Assembly (NCBI GenBank): GCA_964537975.1
Contig: CAZIDP010000021.1
Coordinates: forward strand, 1-64,000
DNA: 64,000 nt
DNA from: SCBR16-9 sp964537975
Lineage (GTDB): Bacteria > Hydrogenedentota > Hydrogenedentia > Hydrogenedentales > SCBR16-9
Direction: 5' to 3'
Part shown: positions 35,769-45,177 of the stretch, piece by piece
Layout of the letters: every line of letters starts with the position of its first letter
Numbering within the stretch: the stretch's first letter is position 1
Notes under the pieces: model-generated
Databases searched by the model: none
Seen by the model: the letters and a program-made list of their open reading frames with translations, nothing else
Told to the model about the DNA's origin: nothing
Made by a program: the position numbers and the translations under genes

Positions 35769-37700
35769 ATGATTGCCAAAATGGAACGCGTGGAGATAGT
35801 GTTTCTTCGGTCTGAATTAAGCAGAGTAGTACCATTCCTGCAAGATATGGGTGTGATGCATCTGGAGGATGTACCGCTGGCACTTGATCAAGCGCCGGGT
35901 TACCTGCATCGGGTACATTTACCTGAACAGGAAAAAGAAGAACTGGATAAAATCGGCGAGCTAGATGGGTTTATCAAAGAGACCATCCCACTACTTGGCA
36001 AAAAGCCTGAAACAGATGACATTGCTTCTGCCGGAGCAGAATTGATTCATGAATCTTTCGAGCAATGGGACCGTAATGTTCGTTCCTGGAACCGGAACCT
36101 GCGGTCTATACATCGCCGTCGGTTAAATATTCAAGACAATATTGAAGTAGTTACCAATTATCGCGCAACTCTCAAAGCCATTGCGCCCATGCTGGCAGAG
36201 CGAAAGGCAGTACTTGGCGAAACTGCCCGAGCAGTTATTCTGGAAGGGTATAAATCAGAAGACATTGACCTGCTTGAAAAACGTATTTTAACGGATGTCG
36301 GGCAAGAATGTGATGTCATATATCAACCGCTGAATCGCAATACTTTGGTTGCTGTTATCATGCACCCTTCCGACAAACTTGATGCTGTCAGCGAATTGTT
36401 GCAACGTGAAGGTGTAGTCAGTGTAGATTCTCCGGACAAAGATGTACGGGGAAACGGTATTACAGAAGTGTTGGATAAAATCGAGGAGAAGCTCAAAGCC
36501 TTGCGAAATGATTTGCAAGAGATGAATGAGCAACTTAATGAATATTCTGTACACCATGGTGCAGCAATTATGGCCATAGAAAAGTTGTTTGACAACCGCT
36601 TGTCCCAGTTGCAAGTTATAGAACATTTTGCCCAAAGTGAGCTTGTATGTGTTGTCCATGGCTGGGTACCATCTGATGAGTACAACAAGTTGTGTACATC
36701 ACTTCGTCGTGAATTTGGCAATAAAGTTGCTGCAGACACGATGTCAATTGAAAGTGTAGATGTACACCGTGTTCCTATTCAACTGCGTAATGGTCCGTTG
36801 TGGAAGCCATTCCAATTGATTCTGGGGCTTTTTGATCCACCCAAATATGGTTCATTTGACCCAACCTGGATTGTTGCCATATCGTTTATTATGTTTTATG
36901 GTTTCATCCTTGGTGATGCCGGATATGGACTCGTCATCATTGGTATTGCTGCCTGGGTAAAGAAGAAGTGGGGCAAAAATGAAATGCTTCATGATGCGAT
37001 GACTATTGCGCAATGGATGGGTGCTTCTTCCATTGTGTGGGGTATTATTTATCTTGAAGTCTTTGGTGACTTGATATACAAAACCACCGGGTTGTACCCG
37101 CTTTTCCACCGGGCCGATTATCCAATGGTACTGCTGGCCATAGCGATATTATATGGTTTAATTCACATCCCGTTGAGTCTGGTTATTGGCATTGTTGAAG
37201 GATATCGCCATGGCCACAGAAAACATGCGGAAGAAAAACTTGGCATGTTGATAGGATTGACAGCCTTGGGTGTCGCTGTTCTGAGCATTGTCGGTATGAT
37301 GCCACTGGGTAGTGGGCTGGGCTATTTTGCTGCTGCCTTGTTGTTTGCTACCTCACTTTACTACCTGGTGCGTTCCATGGGTTCAATGTTTGCTATGGGG
37401 GTGATGGAGATTATGGGGCTGACCTCCAATGTGCTTTCCTATGCCCGTCTCATGGCACTTGGTCTGGCATCTGTGGTATTGGCGGACCTGGCGAACGAAT
37501 TGATTTATGGTACTTCTGGTATCTGGCTGTTGCTTATCGGGATTCCCGGTGCCGGATTGGTACATATGCTGAATATTTGTATTGGCGTTTTTAGCCCGAC
37601 GATTCACTCGTTGCGCTTGAATTATGTTGAATTTCTACCTAAGTTTTATGAGCCGGAAGGGCGAAACTACACTCCATTTAGAAAGGAAATAGTATGGTAA
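35769..37700 (+). CDS. ntpI: V-type ATPase subunit I (a subunit)
   Basis: Protein of 643 residues. The N-terminal cytoplasmic half (about 1-340) has the coiled-coil stalk-binding lobes; the C-terminal half has about seven or eight helices (WIVAISFIMFYGFILGDAGY, GLTSNVLSYARLMALGLASV). The Arg in SYARLMALG is the family's essential arginine facing the c-ring, which together with subunit K forms the ion path. Its last codons overlap ntpK by 7 bp. Confidence 0.93.
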   Translation: MIAKMERVEIVFLRSELSRVVPFLQDMGVMHLEDVPLALDQAPGYLHRVHLPEQEKEELDKIGELDGFIKETIPLLGKKPETDDIASAGAELIHESFEQWDRNVRSWNRNLRSIHRRRLNIQDNIEVVTNYRATLKAIAPMLAERKAVLGETARAVILEGYKSEDIDLLEKRILTDVGQECDVIYQPLNRNTLVAVIMHPSDKLDAVSELLQREGVVSVDSPDKDVRGNGITEVLDKIEEKLKALRNDLQEMNEQLNEYSVHHGAAIMAIEKLFDNRLSQLQVIEHFAQSELVCVVHGWVPSDEYNKLCTSLRREFGNKVAADTMSIESVDVHRVPIQLRNGPLWKPFQLILGLFDPPKYGSFDPTWIVAISFIMFYGFILGDAGYGLVIIGIAAWVKKKWGKNEMLHDAMTIAQWMGASSIVWGIIYLEVFGDLIYKTTGLYPLFHRADYPMVLLAIAILYGLIHIPLSLVIGIVEGYRHGHRKHAEEKLGMLIGLTALGVAVLSIVGMMPLGSGLGYFAAALLFATSLYYLVRSMGSMFAMGVMEIMGLTSNVLSYARLMALGLASVVLADLANELIYGTSGIWLLLIGIPGAGLVHMLNICIGVFSPTIHSLRLNYVEFLPKFYEPEGRNYTPFRKEIVW

Positions 37701-38074
37701 AGGGACTGCTGATTTCGAAGAGACTGTTAATATGCACAGGGATTGGATTATTGATAGCAATGGTGCTGGCTCCGGTTGGGCTTGCCCAGGACATTGAATT
37801 TGGAGAGGAAGCAATCATCACTGAAGAAGAAGCTGTACCAGTGTCAATTGGAGAGGCAATACGTGTATTGGGATTGGCTTTGGGTGCAGCAGGTGCGATT
37901 GGACTGAGTGCTTTGGCAACTGCTCGTTCGCAAGCCGCTATTGGTGCGGGTGGTACCGGCGCCATGGCAGAAAAGCCGGAATTGTTCAGCCGTGTGTTTA
38001 TTCTGGTCGCATTGCCTGAAACAATGGTGGTTTTGGGCTTTGTGTTGGGTATAGTTATAGCCCTTAATATATAA
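37694..38074 (+). CDS. ntpK: V-type ATPase subunit K (c-ring), single hairpin
   Basis: Protein of 126 residues. An N-terminal hydrophobic signal-like segment (about 10-32, LAPVGLAQ) and an acidic stretch (EFGEEAIITEEEA) precede one pair of helices. The ion-binding carboxylate is E109 in ILVALPETMVVLG. The usual V-type NtpK of Enterococcus has two hairpins (about 156 residues); here there is one, as in archaeal/Thermus A-type c subunits. Conserved GAxG-type packing motifs (GAAGAIGLSALATARSQAAI, EKPELF) are present. Whether the ring carries H+ or Na+ is not clear from the site. Confidence 0.88.
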   Translation: MVKGLLISKRLLICTGIGLLIAMVLAPVGLAQDIEFGEEAIITEEEAVPVSIGEAIRVLGLALGAAGAIGLSALATARSQAAIGAGGTGAMAEKPELFSRVFILVALPETMVVLGFVLGIVIALNI

Positions 38075-38182
38075 ATACAATAATGGAATGAATGAATAAC
38101 TGGTTGCGCCAAGCCCATCTATCGGACAACCCGTAACCATGATGGAAGCGCGCAATTTCAATTATAAAAGGAAGTATTGTAT

Positions 38183-38833
38183 ATGGACTCAGCTCCTCTC
38201 CTGGAAACTATGACACAGGAAATCTCTCGTCAGCAGAAAGGCTTACTGGCGGAGGCGCGTGCGCGTGCTGAATTAATTCTGGCGGAAGCCGAAGTGTCTG
38301 CCAAACAGCGAAGAGAAGAGACCATTGCAAGTTTAAAGGAAGAGCTTGATGCTTTGGCAGAAACACATCGTGAACGTGCTGAAGCCAATGCAAAGTCTGC
38401 CATGATGAGCATCAAAGATACCATTACAGATGATATTCTGAAAGATGTCCGTGCAGAACTGATACGAATTGCAGAAGATGACACTCGGTTCCAGCCGATA
38501 TTGATCAAATTACTTGATGAATTGTTAATATCTAAAGTTGGTACAAATTGGCGCAACGAGGGGCGTCTGGAACTGAAAGTTAAAGTGCCAGGCGCTCACG
38601 TTGATGCTATTAATAGATGGTTGCGCGATCAAGGTGTTTCCGATGTTCAGGTTGAAACATTACATAAATTGATCGATGGTGTTGCGTTACAAGACGCAGA
38701 GCAATCATTTCGTATAAGTAATACACTGCATGATCGTTTGGAAAAACAAGAAAAGAAATTACGTGGTTTCGCAATGAAACAACTTTTTGGTGAATTGTCC
38801 GGTGACATTGAGACTGGAGACACGACATCATGA
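38183..38833 (+). CDS. ntpE: V-type ATPase subunit E
   Basis: Protein of about 216 residues. The long N-terminal helix (GLLAEARARAELILAEAEVS with KQRREE) forms the peripheral stalk with the NtpF-like subunit, and the globular C-terminal part contacts the A3B3 head. The ATG at 38183 has AAAAGGAAG at 8 nt; a TTG at 38177 is less likely. It overlaps ntpC by the ATGA at 38830. Confidence 0.85.
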   Translation: MDSAPLLETMTQEISRQQKGLLAEARARAELILAEAEVSAKQRREETIASLKEELDALAETHRERAEANAKSAMMSIKDTITDDILKDVRAELIRIAEDDTRFQPILIKLLDELLISKVGTNWRNEGRLELKVKVPGAHVDAINRWLRDQGVSDVQVETLHKLIDGVALQDAEQSFRISNTLHDRLEKQEKKLRGFAMKQLFGELSGDIETGDTTS

Positions 38834-39894
38834 CTCAGACAATCAACCCGGATGTAGTGCATTTTAATGCTCGCCTGCGTGCAGTGAAAAGTGATTTCTT
38901 TACTCGGCATGATATTGAAGAAATGTTAAACAAGGGTGATGTCGCCAATATGGCAGAAGCACTCCTGGACTCAAATTATCGTAAAGAAATGGCGGAAGCA
39001 CTCACGCGGTATAATGGTGCTGATGCAATAGAGGAAGCATTGACAAGGAACCTGGCAAAAACGTACCAAATGTTGATTCATCGTGCCGTTGGTGATTTTA
39101 AAATCCTGGTTGAATTGTTTTTGACTCGTTGGGATTTGGCAGCGGTCAAATCGTTGATTCGATGTGTACACCACAGTTTTGAACCAGAAGATGCTGTTTC
39201 GTCTCTTGTTCCAGGTCCTGAGTTAACGGTGCCCTTGTTGCAAGAGTTTGCTGCTGCCGAAAATGTTGAAATCTTGATTCGACAACTGGTGGCGTGGAGA
39301 CCGGACTTGTGCAGTGGTCTTCTTGCTGCCTATCCCGCATACGAAAAGAGTAATGATCCAGCACCTCTGGAAGAGGTATTGGACCGAGATTATTTTGTAG
39401 GCAATGTGCGTGTTTTGTCAGACATGCAGGACCCTGACGCAATACGACTGAAGGAATACCTTCAATCTGAAATTGATCGCATCAACCTTCGGGTCGTATT
39501 TCAATATGTCGAACGATTGCTGCAATCTGTCAATCTCTCGGAACGTTTATTTCCAGAAGGAACACTCAAAGTAGAGTTTCTTATGCGAATGGCAGAACGT
39601 GATTCCGTGGAGGGTGCCATGGAGATGCTTGGCAAAACGTCTTATCGTGATCTGGTCGATGAACTGTACGAATTGGTGCAGACCCATCGTTTTGCACCAG
39701 TTGAACGCTTTATCGAACGCATCATGATACGTCAAATCAGGCGTGAAGCACGCTCCAACGCGTTTGGTATTGCTGTCATGATGGATTATGTGTGGTTGAA
39801 ATACAATGAAGTCGTTAACCTGCGGCTTGTTGCGCGTGGATTGACAGGACACATACCGCCGGGACGCGTTCGCAGTGAGTTGTATTTCATCTGA
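38830..39894 (+). CDS. ntpC: V-type ATPase subunit C (d-type rotor/stator connector)
   Basis: All-helical protein of 354 residues with the V-ATPase subunit C/AC39 pattern (VVHFNARLRAVKSDFFT near the start, and a long helical C-terminus ending GHIPPGRVRSELYF). It links the central stalk to the c-ring. Start overlaps ntpE by 4 bp, indicating translational coupling. The ending Y(F/I)I after RVRSEL is common in the family. Confidence 0.85.
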   Translation: MTQTINPDVVHFNARLRAVKSDFFTRHDIEEMLNKGDVANMAEALLDSNYRKEMAEALTRYNGADAIEEALTRNLAKTYQMLIHRAVGDFKILVELFLTRWDLAAVKSLIRCVHHSFEPEDAVSSLVPGPELTVPLLQEFAAAENVEILIRQLVAWRPDLCSGLLAAYPAYEKSNDPAPLEEVLDRDYFVGNVRVLSDMQDPDAIRLKEYLQSEIDRINLRVVFQYVERLLQSVNLSERLFPEGTLKVEFLMRMAERDSVEGAMEMLGKTSYRDLVDELYELVQTHRFAPVERFIERIMIRQIRREARSNAFGIAVMMDYVWLKYNEVVNLRLVARGLTGHIPPGRVRSELYFI

Positions 39895-40005
39895 CATAAA
39901 GATAATGCCTGTGACTTACCAGGCGATATTTGTTTTCAATGAAATAATGTGTTGGCTACGTACTGTAACCGAATATCTATTTCTAAATAAGGAAATATTG
40001 AAAAA

Positions 40006-40329
40006 ATGGCGTCAAGAGTATTAGCACTGGCTTTCGGTCAGACTGCGTTAGAACTGGCCCTGGCAGGCATTACAGTGGAAGACATTGATGACATTATTGA
40101 AGTGGAAAAACGACTTGATTCCTTATTGAACAGCGATGCTGAGGTTGTCATTCTTGATGAGAATTTCAGGTCAAAGTTCAGTGATGTCATGGCTGCTAAA
40201 CTAACACGGCATTCTGGACTGCCATTAATCATATATTGCCCCAGTTTTATTGAAGAAAATTCCGGAACCGATGCCTATATAAATGCAATCGTAAAACCGG
40301 CGGTAGGTTTTGAAATCAGACTGGATTAA
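40006..40329 (+). CDS. ntpG: V-type ATPase subunit F (NtpG-like)
   Basis: Protein of 107 residues with the Rossmann-like fold of ATP-synthase F subunits (ALAFGQTALELALAGITVED, EVVILDENF, PLIIYCPSF). It is a central-stalk component that inserts into the rotor beside subunit D. AAGGAAA precedes the ATG. The 111-bp gap before it holds no gene. In Enterococcus this position is called ntpG. Confidence 0.8.
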   Translation: MASRVLALAFGQTALELALAGITVEDIDDIIEVEKRLDSLLNSDAEVVILDENFRSKFSDVMAAKLTRHSGLPLIIYCPSFIEENSGTDAYINAIVKPAVGFEIRLD

Positions 40330-40553
40330 GTTTTACGTTCAAATGATTTACCCAATTGCATTAATTTATATCAGCATAACAGGGTGAAGCATTTTTATTT
40401 GTTATACACAAACATTAAAAATTGTATAGTTCCCGGGCGCAGGTACAAGCTCACATCGGTAAGATGTCAAGAGACATAGAGAGTCCAGTTAGTGTTTACT
40501 TACAGGATTCCATCCCGACGCAATTCCGTTGCCCGGATAACAGGAGGAAGACA
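40330..40553. other. Intergenic leader before ntpA
   Basis: The frame of ntpA stays open upstream to 40422, but the region carries no plausible start. The AGGAGGAAG at about 40541-40549 directs initiation to the ATG at 40554, so this is taken as untranslated. Confidence 0.5.
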
Positions 40554-42353
40554 ATGGCGGTAGCGGAACAACAGGTTGGACAGGATCAGGTTATCGGATC
40601 GCTTGTCCGTATTTCCGGCCCTATGATCGAGGCAAAAGGGATGTATGGTGTCACGATGGGTGAGATCGTGCGTGTAGGCAAGCTGCAGTTAATGGGCGAA
40701 GTTATCCGTATAGAAGGTGACAAGATTTATGCCCAGGTTTTTGAAAGCACCGATGGTATGTTCCTTGGAGAAGAAGTTGTAGCCACTGGAGAGCCATTAA
40801 CTGTGGAACTGGGGCCGGGACTTCTGGGTACTACGTACGATGGTATTCAGCGCCCGCTAATCACGTTACAGCAAACTTCTGGTGATTTTATTGGGCGTGG
40901 AATGACCGCTGTTGCACTGGACCGCGAAAAGAAATGGCACTTTGTCCCGGTTGTCAGCGTTGGGCAAGAGGTCATTGGTGGTGACATATTGGGCACCGTG
41001 CAGGAAACCCAGTTTATTCAGCATCGCGTACTGGTACCACCAAGGGTTAAAGGTAAAATTGCTTCGGTTGTGACAGAAGGTGAATACACCGTAACTGATA
41101 TCGTGGCTACGCTTGAAGATGGAACTGAATTGCAGATGATGCACAAGTTTCCGGTTAAGTTTCCACGACCATTCGCCCGCAAGCTGCCGCCTGATGAGCC
41201 ATTCCTTACAGGCCAACGGGTACTGGACATGCTTTTTCCCATCGCCAAGGGCGGTTCAGCAATTGTTCCAGGAGGATTCGGTGCAGGTAAAACCGTGGTG
41301 GAGCACAGCATTTCAAAGTATTGTAACGCGCAGGTGATTGTGTATGTGGGGTGTGGTGAGCGCGGCAATGAAATGGCCGAAGTTTTGACTGAATTTCCGG
41401 AGCTTGAAGACCCCAACACCGGCGATACCCTGATGAACCGTACCATATTGGTTGTTAACACCTCGAACATGCCTGTGGCTGCACGGGACGCTTCCGTGTA
41501 TACCGGGATGGCCATCGCGGAGTATTACCGTGATCAAGGCATGGACGTAGCACTGATGGCCGATTCAACATCACGCTGGGCAGAGGCGCTACGTGAAATC
41601 TCGTCCCGTCTGGAAGAAATGCCCGGGGAAGAAGGGTATCCGACCTATCTCTCCGAACGCATCGCTACATTTTATGAACGCTGTGGCCAAGTCGAATGTG
41701 TGGGTACTGTGCCTGAAGGTGAAAAGCCACGTCTTGGTTCACTCACTGCCGTAGGTGCGGTTTCACCCCCTGGTGGTGATTATTCGGAACCGGTAACACA
41801 AACTTCAATGCGGGTGTCCGGTGCATTATGGGCACTTGATTCAACCCTGGCCTATCGCCGGCATTATCCATCTGTAAACTGGAACCGAAGTTACTCACTG
41901 TATTTTGATGGTTTGAAAGGCTGGTTTGAACAAAATGCGCCAACAGGTTGGATTCAGAGGCGCCAAGATGCCATGACCCTGCTGCAGCGCGATGCGGAAT
42001 TACAAGAAGTGGTTCAGCTTGTGGGGCCTGATGCACTGCAAGACAATGAACGGTTAATTCTGGAGTGTTCTCGCCTGGTACGTGAAGTGTTTTTGCAACA
42101 GAATGCCTTTTCAAAAAATGATGCTTCGTGTACCATGGCCAAGATGATTGGCATACTGGATGTACTGATGACTTTCTACGATGAATGTTCGGCCGTGTTG
42201 AAACGGGAAATACCATTGAGTCGCATTCTTGCACTCCCCATACGCGAAGATATCGCACGTCTGCGGGATGAACCGAATGAAGGGTTCACGCCTAAAAAAG
42301 ACGCGATGCAAGAAAAAATACGACAAACTCTAAGCACGCTGGAAGCGGCATAA
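40554..42353 (+). CDS. ntpA: V-type ATPase catalytic subunit A
   Basis: Catalytic subunit of about 599 residues. It has a beta-barrel start (GSLVRISGPMIEAKGMYG), the subunit-A-specific non-homologous insert, the Walker A loop VPGGFGAGKTVVEH, the catalytic Glu in GCGERGNEMAEVL and Walker B VALMADSTSRWAEALREISS. The ATG at 40554 has AGGAGGAAG with the usual spacing. It forms the A3B3 head with the next gene and couples ATP hydrolysis or synthesis to ion transport. Confidence 0.95.
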   Translation: MAVAEQQVGQDQVIGSLVRISGPMIEAKGMYGVTMGEIVRVGKLQLMGEVIRIEGDKIYAQVFESTDGMFLGEEVVATGEPLTVELGPGLLGTTYDGIQRPLITLQQTSGDFIGRGMTAVALDREKKWHFVPVVSVGQEVIGGDILGTVQETQFIQHRVLVPPRVKGKIASVVTEGEYTVTDIVATLEDGTELQMMHKFPVKFPRPFARKLPPDEPFLTGQRVLDMLFPIAKGGSAIVPGGFGAGKTVVEHSISKYCNAQVIVYVGCGERGNEMAEVLTEFPELEDPNTGDTLMNRTILVVNTSNMPVAARDASVYTGMAIAEYYRDQGMDVALMADSTSRWAEALREISSRLEEMPGEEGYPTYLSERIATFYERCGQVECVGTVPEGEKPRLGSLTAVGAVSPPGGDYSEPVTQTSMRVSGALWALDSTLAYRRHYPSVNWNRSYSLYFDGLKGWFEQNAPTGWIQRRQDAMTLLQRDAELQEVVQLVGPDALQDNERLILECSRLVREVFLQQNAFSKNDASCTMAKMIGILDVLMTFYDECSAVLKREIPLSRILALPIREDIARLRDEPNEGFTPKKDAMQEKIRQTLSTLEAA

Positions 42354-42375
42354 CCGATAGGAAAAGCGCATCATC

Positions 42376-43809
42376 ATGGCTGAAACACAAACCAATGAAA
42401 TGCTCCATGAAGAATATTGGGACCTGACCTATATTTCAGGCCCACTGGTTTTTTTGAAAAACGGTGATCGTTTCCCTACAGGTGCCATTCTAGATGTGCA
42501 TCTGAAAAATGGTGAAAAGCGGCAAGGGCAAATACTGGAATCAACCAGTGATCATGCAGTATTGCAACTCCTGCAAGGCACCGTTGGTGTTGATGTACAG
42601 GGCACATCGGTATCCTTGCGTGCGGATGCCGCGCGTATCGCCTGTTCGGAAGACATCATCGGAAGAAGGTTCAACGGCACCGGTGTCCCTATTGATGGAC
42701 TGCCACCGATAGTTCCCGACGTGGAACTGGAAATAAATGGCTCAGCGATAAATCCGGTTTCCCGGGACAAACCTAACGACTTTATTGAAACTGGTGTATC
42801 CGCGATTGATGGCTTCAATACCTTGGTGCGTGGCCAGAAACTACCCATCTTTCTGGGATCAGGGCTTCCAGGAAATGAATTGGCAAATCTCATTGTGCAG
42901 AACGCAGGTACCAAAAGTGACGACACGCCTTTTGTGGTTGTCTTTGGCGCGATGGGTATCACTGCGCGGGAAGCGCAATACTTTTTGCGTTCGTTCGACG
43001 AAGGTGGCAAAGGTTCTCGAGTGGTAGCCTTTTTGAATCAGGCAGATGACCCGGCTATTGAACGTTTGTTCGCTCCGCGCTGCGCTTTGACAGTCGCTGA
43101 ATATCTGGCATTTGAGAAAGGCTATCAGGTTCTTGTCATTCTCACAGACATGACGAACTACTGTGAAGCACTGCGTCAGATTTCCTCGGCGCGAGAAGAA
43201 ATCCCGGGTCGTCGCGGATATCCTGGCTATATGTACACCGACTTGTCCAACATATATGAACGCGCTGGTCGTATCCGGGGTAAAGAAGGTTCTGTGACAC
43301 AGATTCCGATGCTAACCATGCCCGATGACGATATAACGCACCCCATTCCTGACCTGACAGGATATATTACCGAAGGACAGATTGTGTTAAGTCGTCCATT
43401 ACACCGGCAGGGTATCTTTCCCCCGGTAGACTTGCTGCCCTGCCTGTCCCGTTTGATGAACAATGGTATCGGTGAAGGAGCTACCCGTTCTGATCACCGG
43501 GAGTGGGCTAACCAGCTATACGCTGCGTATGCGCAGGGTCAGAGCATTAAGAAACTCATGGCAATTGTGGGTGAGGATGCGTTGACAGAACTTGACAGAA
43601 AGTACTTGAACTTCTCAAATGAATTTGAGCGGGAGATGCTTGGTCAAAGTTTTACCAGGCGCACCATAGATGAAACACTGGACATGGGATGGAAGATGTT
43701 GGGCTTGTTACCACGTGAAGAATTGACCCGTATCAATAAGGACACCATTGATCGTTACTATTGCGATATCATGGAAGATGGTACACATTCTCCATACATG
43801 GGCAATTAG
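42376..43809 (+). CDS. ntpB: V-type ATPase regulatory subunit B
   Basis: Non-catalytic subunit of 477 residues. The P-loop position reads SGLPGNELANLI, the degenerate form typical of subunit B. Other family landmarks are GAMGITAREAQYF, DMTNYCEALRQISSAREEIP and GRRGYPGYMYTDLS. AGGAAAAG precedes the ATG. The C-terminal helical domain ends PYMGN. Confidence 0.95.
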   Translation: MAETQTNEMLHEEYWDLTYISGPLVFLKNGDRFPTGAILDVHLKNGEKRQGQILESTSDHAVLQLLQGTVGVDVQGTSVSLRADAARIACSEDIIGRRFNGTGVPIDGLPPIVPDVELEINGSAINPVSRDKPNDFIETGVSAIDGFNTLVRGQKLPIFLGSGLPGNELANLIVQNAGTKSDDTPFVVVFGAMGITAREAQYFLRSFDEGGKGSRVVAFLNQADDPAIERLFAPRCALTVAEYLAFEKGYQVLVILTDMTNYCEALRQISSAREEIPGRRGYPGYMYTDLSNIYERAGRIRGKEGSVTQIPMLTMPDDDITHPIPDLTGYITEGQIVLSRPLHRQGIFPPVDLLPCLSRLMNNGIGEGATRSDHREWANQLYAAYAQGQSIKKLMAIVGEDALTELDRKYLNFSNEFEREMLGQSFTRRTIDETLDMGWKMLGLLPREELTRINKDTIDRYYCDIMEDGTHSPYMGN

Positions 43810-43849
43810 ACTGTACTTGCTCGTATCAATTTAAATATAAGGTAAGCCA

Positions 43850-44518
43850 ATGGATAACGTAGCACCTACACGTATGAATATGTTGGCCCGCAAGTCTCAG
43901 ATTAAGCTGGCATCGGATGGTGTGAATCTGCTGAAGGGCAAGCGGGACGCGTTGTTGCAGGAATTATTGAAACGCGCACGTGAATTGTCTAAAATGCGTG
44001 ATGAGCTTCATAAAAGAGGTAGAAACGCGCGTGTTTCTCTTGCCATGGCACGTGCCGTGCGTGGCACCCCGGAATTGAAATCGGCGGCGGTTGCCGGTCA
44101 TCGTGAATTGCGAATTCACGTAACCACTGAAAAAGTCTGGGGTCTGAGTCTTGGCGACATTGAGTTACAAGACATCATTCGCCCACCAGCAAAGCGAGGC
44201 ATGGGTATGTTTGATACCTCATCCCATGTATTGGAAGCCGAAGAGTCATCCGAGCAAATGCTGGAACAATTACTACGGTGCGCCCCACTGGAACGTAACC
44301 TGCAAATCATAGGTGAAGAAGTAAAAAAAGTTAGTCGGCGCATAAATGCCCTGGAAGAATACTTGATCCCAAAACTTCGCTATGAAATGCGCAGTATAGC
44401 GCGGGTGCTTGATGAACGTGAGCGTGAAGATACCTTTCGGCTGAAGCGAATTAAAGCGAAAAAGTCTGCTGAGCGAAAGAAAAAACAAGCGTCAATCAAC
44501 GCTGAAGAAACGTATTAA
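43850..44518 (+). CDS. ntpD: V-type ATPase subunit D (central stalk)
   Basis: Protein of 222 residues with two long helices forming a coiled coil, the rotor shaft: NMLARKSQIKLASDGVNLLK with GKRDALLQEL, and the C-terminal EEVKKVSRRINALEEYLIPK. The Lys-rich tail (RKKKQASINAEETY) is longer than minimal members. AAGGTAAG precedes the ATG. Last ATPase subunit of the operon, 14 bp before the EIIA gene. No homologues of the Enterococcus ntpH and ntpJ genes follow. Confidence 0.92.
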   Translation: MDNVAPTRMNMLARKSQIKLASDGVNLLKGKRDALLQELLKRARELSKMRDELHKRGRNARVSLAMARAVRGTPELKSAAVAGHRELRIHVTTEKVWGLSLGDIELQDIIRPPAKRGMGMFDTSSHVLEAEESSEQMLEQLLRCAPLERNLQIIGEEVKKVSRRINALEEYLIPKLRYEMRSIARVLDEREREDTFRLKRIKAKKSAERKKKQASINAEETY

Positions 44519-44532
44519 GGAGTAATGCTGCC

Positions 44533-45006
44533 ATGTTGCTGAGTGAAGTGCTGCGTCCCGACCTGATCAAGGTACGTCTGGAGGCAGAAAATAAACGTGA
44601 AGCCATTCGTGAATTGGTAGATGTCCTTGTCCAGCAGCATGATGTTCCTATGATTCGAAGAAATGATATCATCGACGCAGTCTTTGAACGGGAAGCTATA
44701 ATCGGAACCGGTATGGAAAAAGGCATAGCCATACCACACGCGTCAACCAATCATGTGGAAGATGTTCTATGTGCCCTGGGCACTGCACCACAAGGAATAC
44801 CGTTTGAATCGCTCGATGGCTTGCCTGCAAAGCTGGTAATTCTTCTTTTGGTTCCCAAGAAGCAGTACGCAGAAAAAGTAAAAACACTTGCCGCCATAGC
44901 GCATTTACTGGAAGAGGAACATAGCAAAAATAAAATCATTATGATGGAAGACTCCAGTGAAATATATGATTTTATAGAACAACAAGATAAAATGTTTGTT
45001 GGATAA
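44533..45006 (+). CDS. PTS EIIA-like protein (EIIA-Fru/Ntr type)
   Basis: Protein of 157 residues of the PTS_EIIA_2 family. The phosphorylatable His is H69 in GTGMEKGIAIPHAST; further family landmarks are GIPFESLDGLPAKLVILLLV and KTLAAIAHLLEEE. AAGGAG sits before the ATG, and the gene lies 14 bp after ntpD, so it is co-transcribed with the V-ATPase. No EIIB, EIIC, HPr or EI is encoded here. That argues for a regulatory (PtsN-like) rather than a transport role, possibly sensing energy or phosphate state to tune the ATPase. The regulatory role is inference. Confidence 0.88.
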   Translation: MLLSEVLRPDLIKVRLEAENKREAIRELVDVLVQQHDVPMIRRNDIIDAVFEREAIIGTGMEKGIAIPHASTNHVEDVLCALGTAPQGIPFESLDGLPAKLVILLLVPKKQYAEKVKTLAAIAHLLEEEHSKNKIIMMEDSSEIYDFIEQQDKMFVG

Positions 45007-45039
45007 ATCAGACAAATATTAATTCAATCAATGAAATCT

Positions 45040-45066
45040 GGGCCTCGGTGTAACAGCCGGGGCTCT
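45040..45066 (+). terminator. Terminator hairpin of the V-ATPase operon
   Basis: GGGCCTCGG (45040-45048) pairs with CCGGGGCTC (about 45058-45065) through several G-U pairs around a short loop TGTAACAG, followed by TTTGTAATTTC. The T-run is weak but the position is 35 bp after the last gene. Confidence 0.6.
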
Positions 45067-45177
45067 TTGTAATTTCTTACTTCATCACAGTCTTTCAAAA
45101 AAAAGCTTGCAGACCTGTGTTGTCTCTTTGGTTGGAAAAGCAGCTATGCTCCGCAATCGTTTCAGTGCATTGTACTT

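Noticed and set aside
40422..40553. Upstream extension of subunit A to an ATG at 40422
   Set aside because: The extra 44 residues do not match any ATPase; AGGAGGAAG places the start at 40554.
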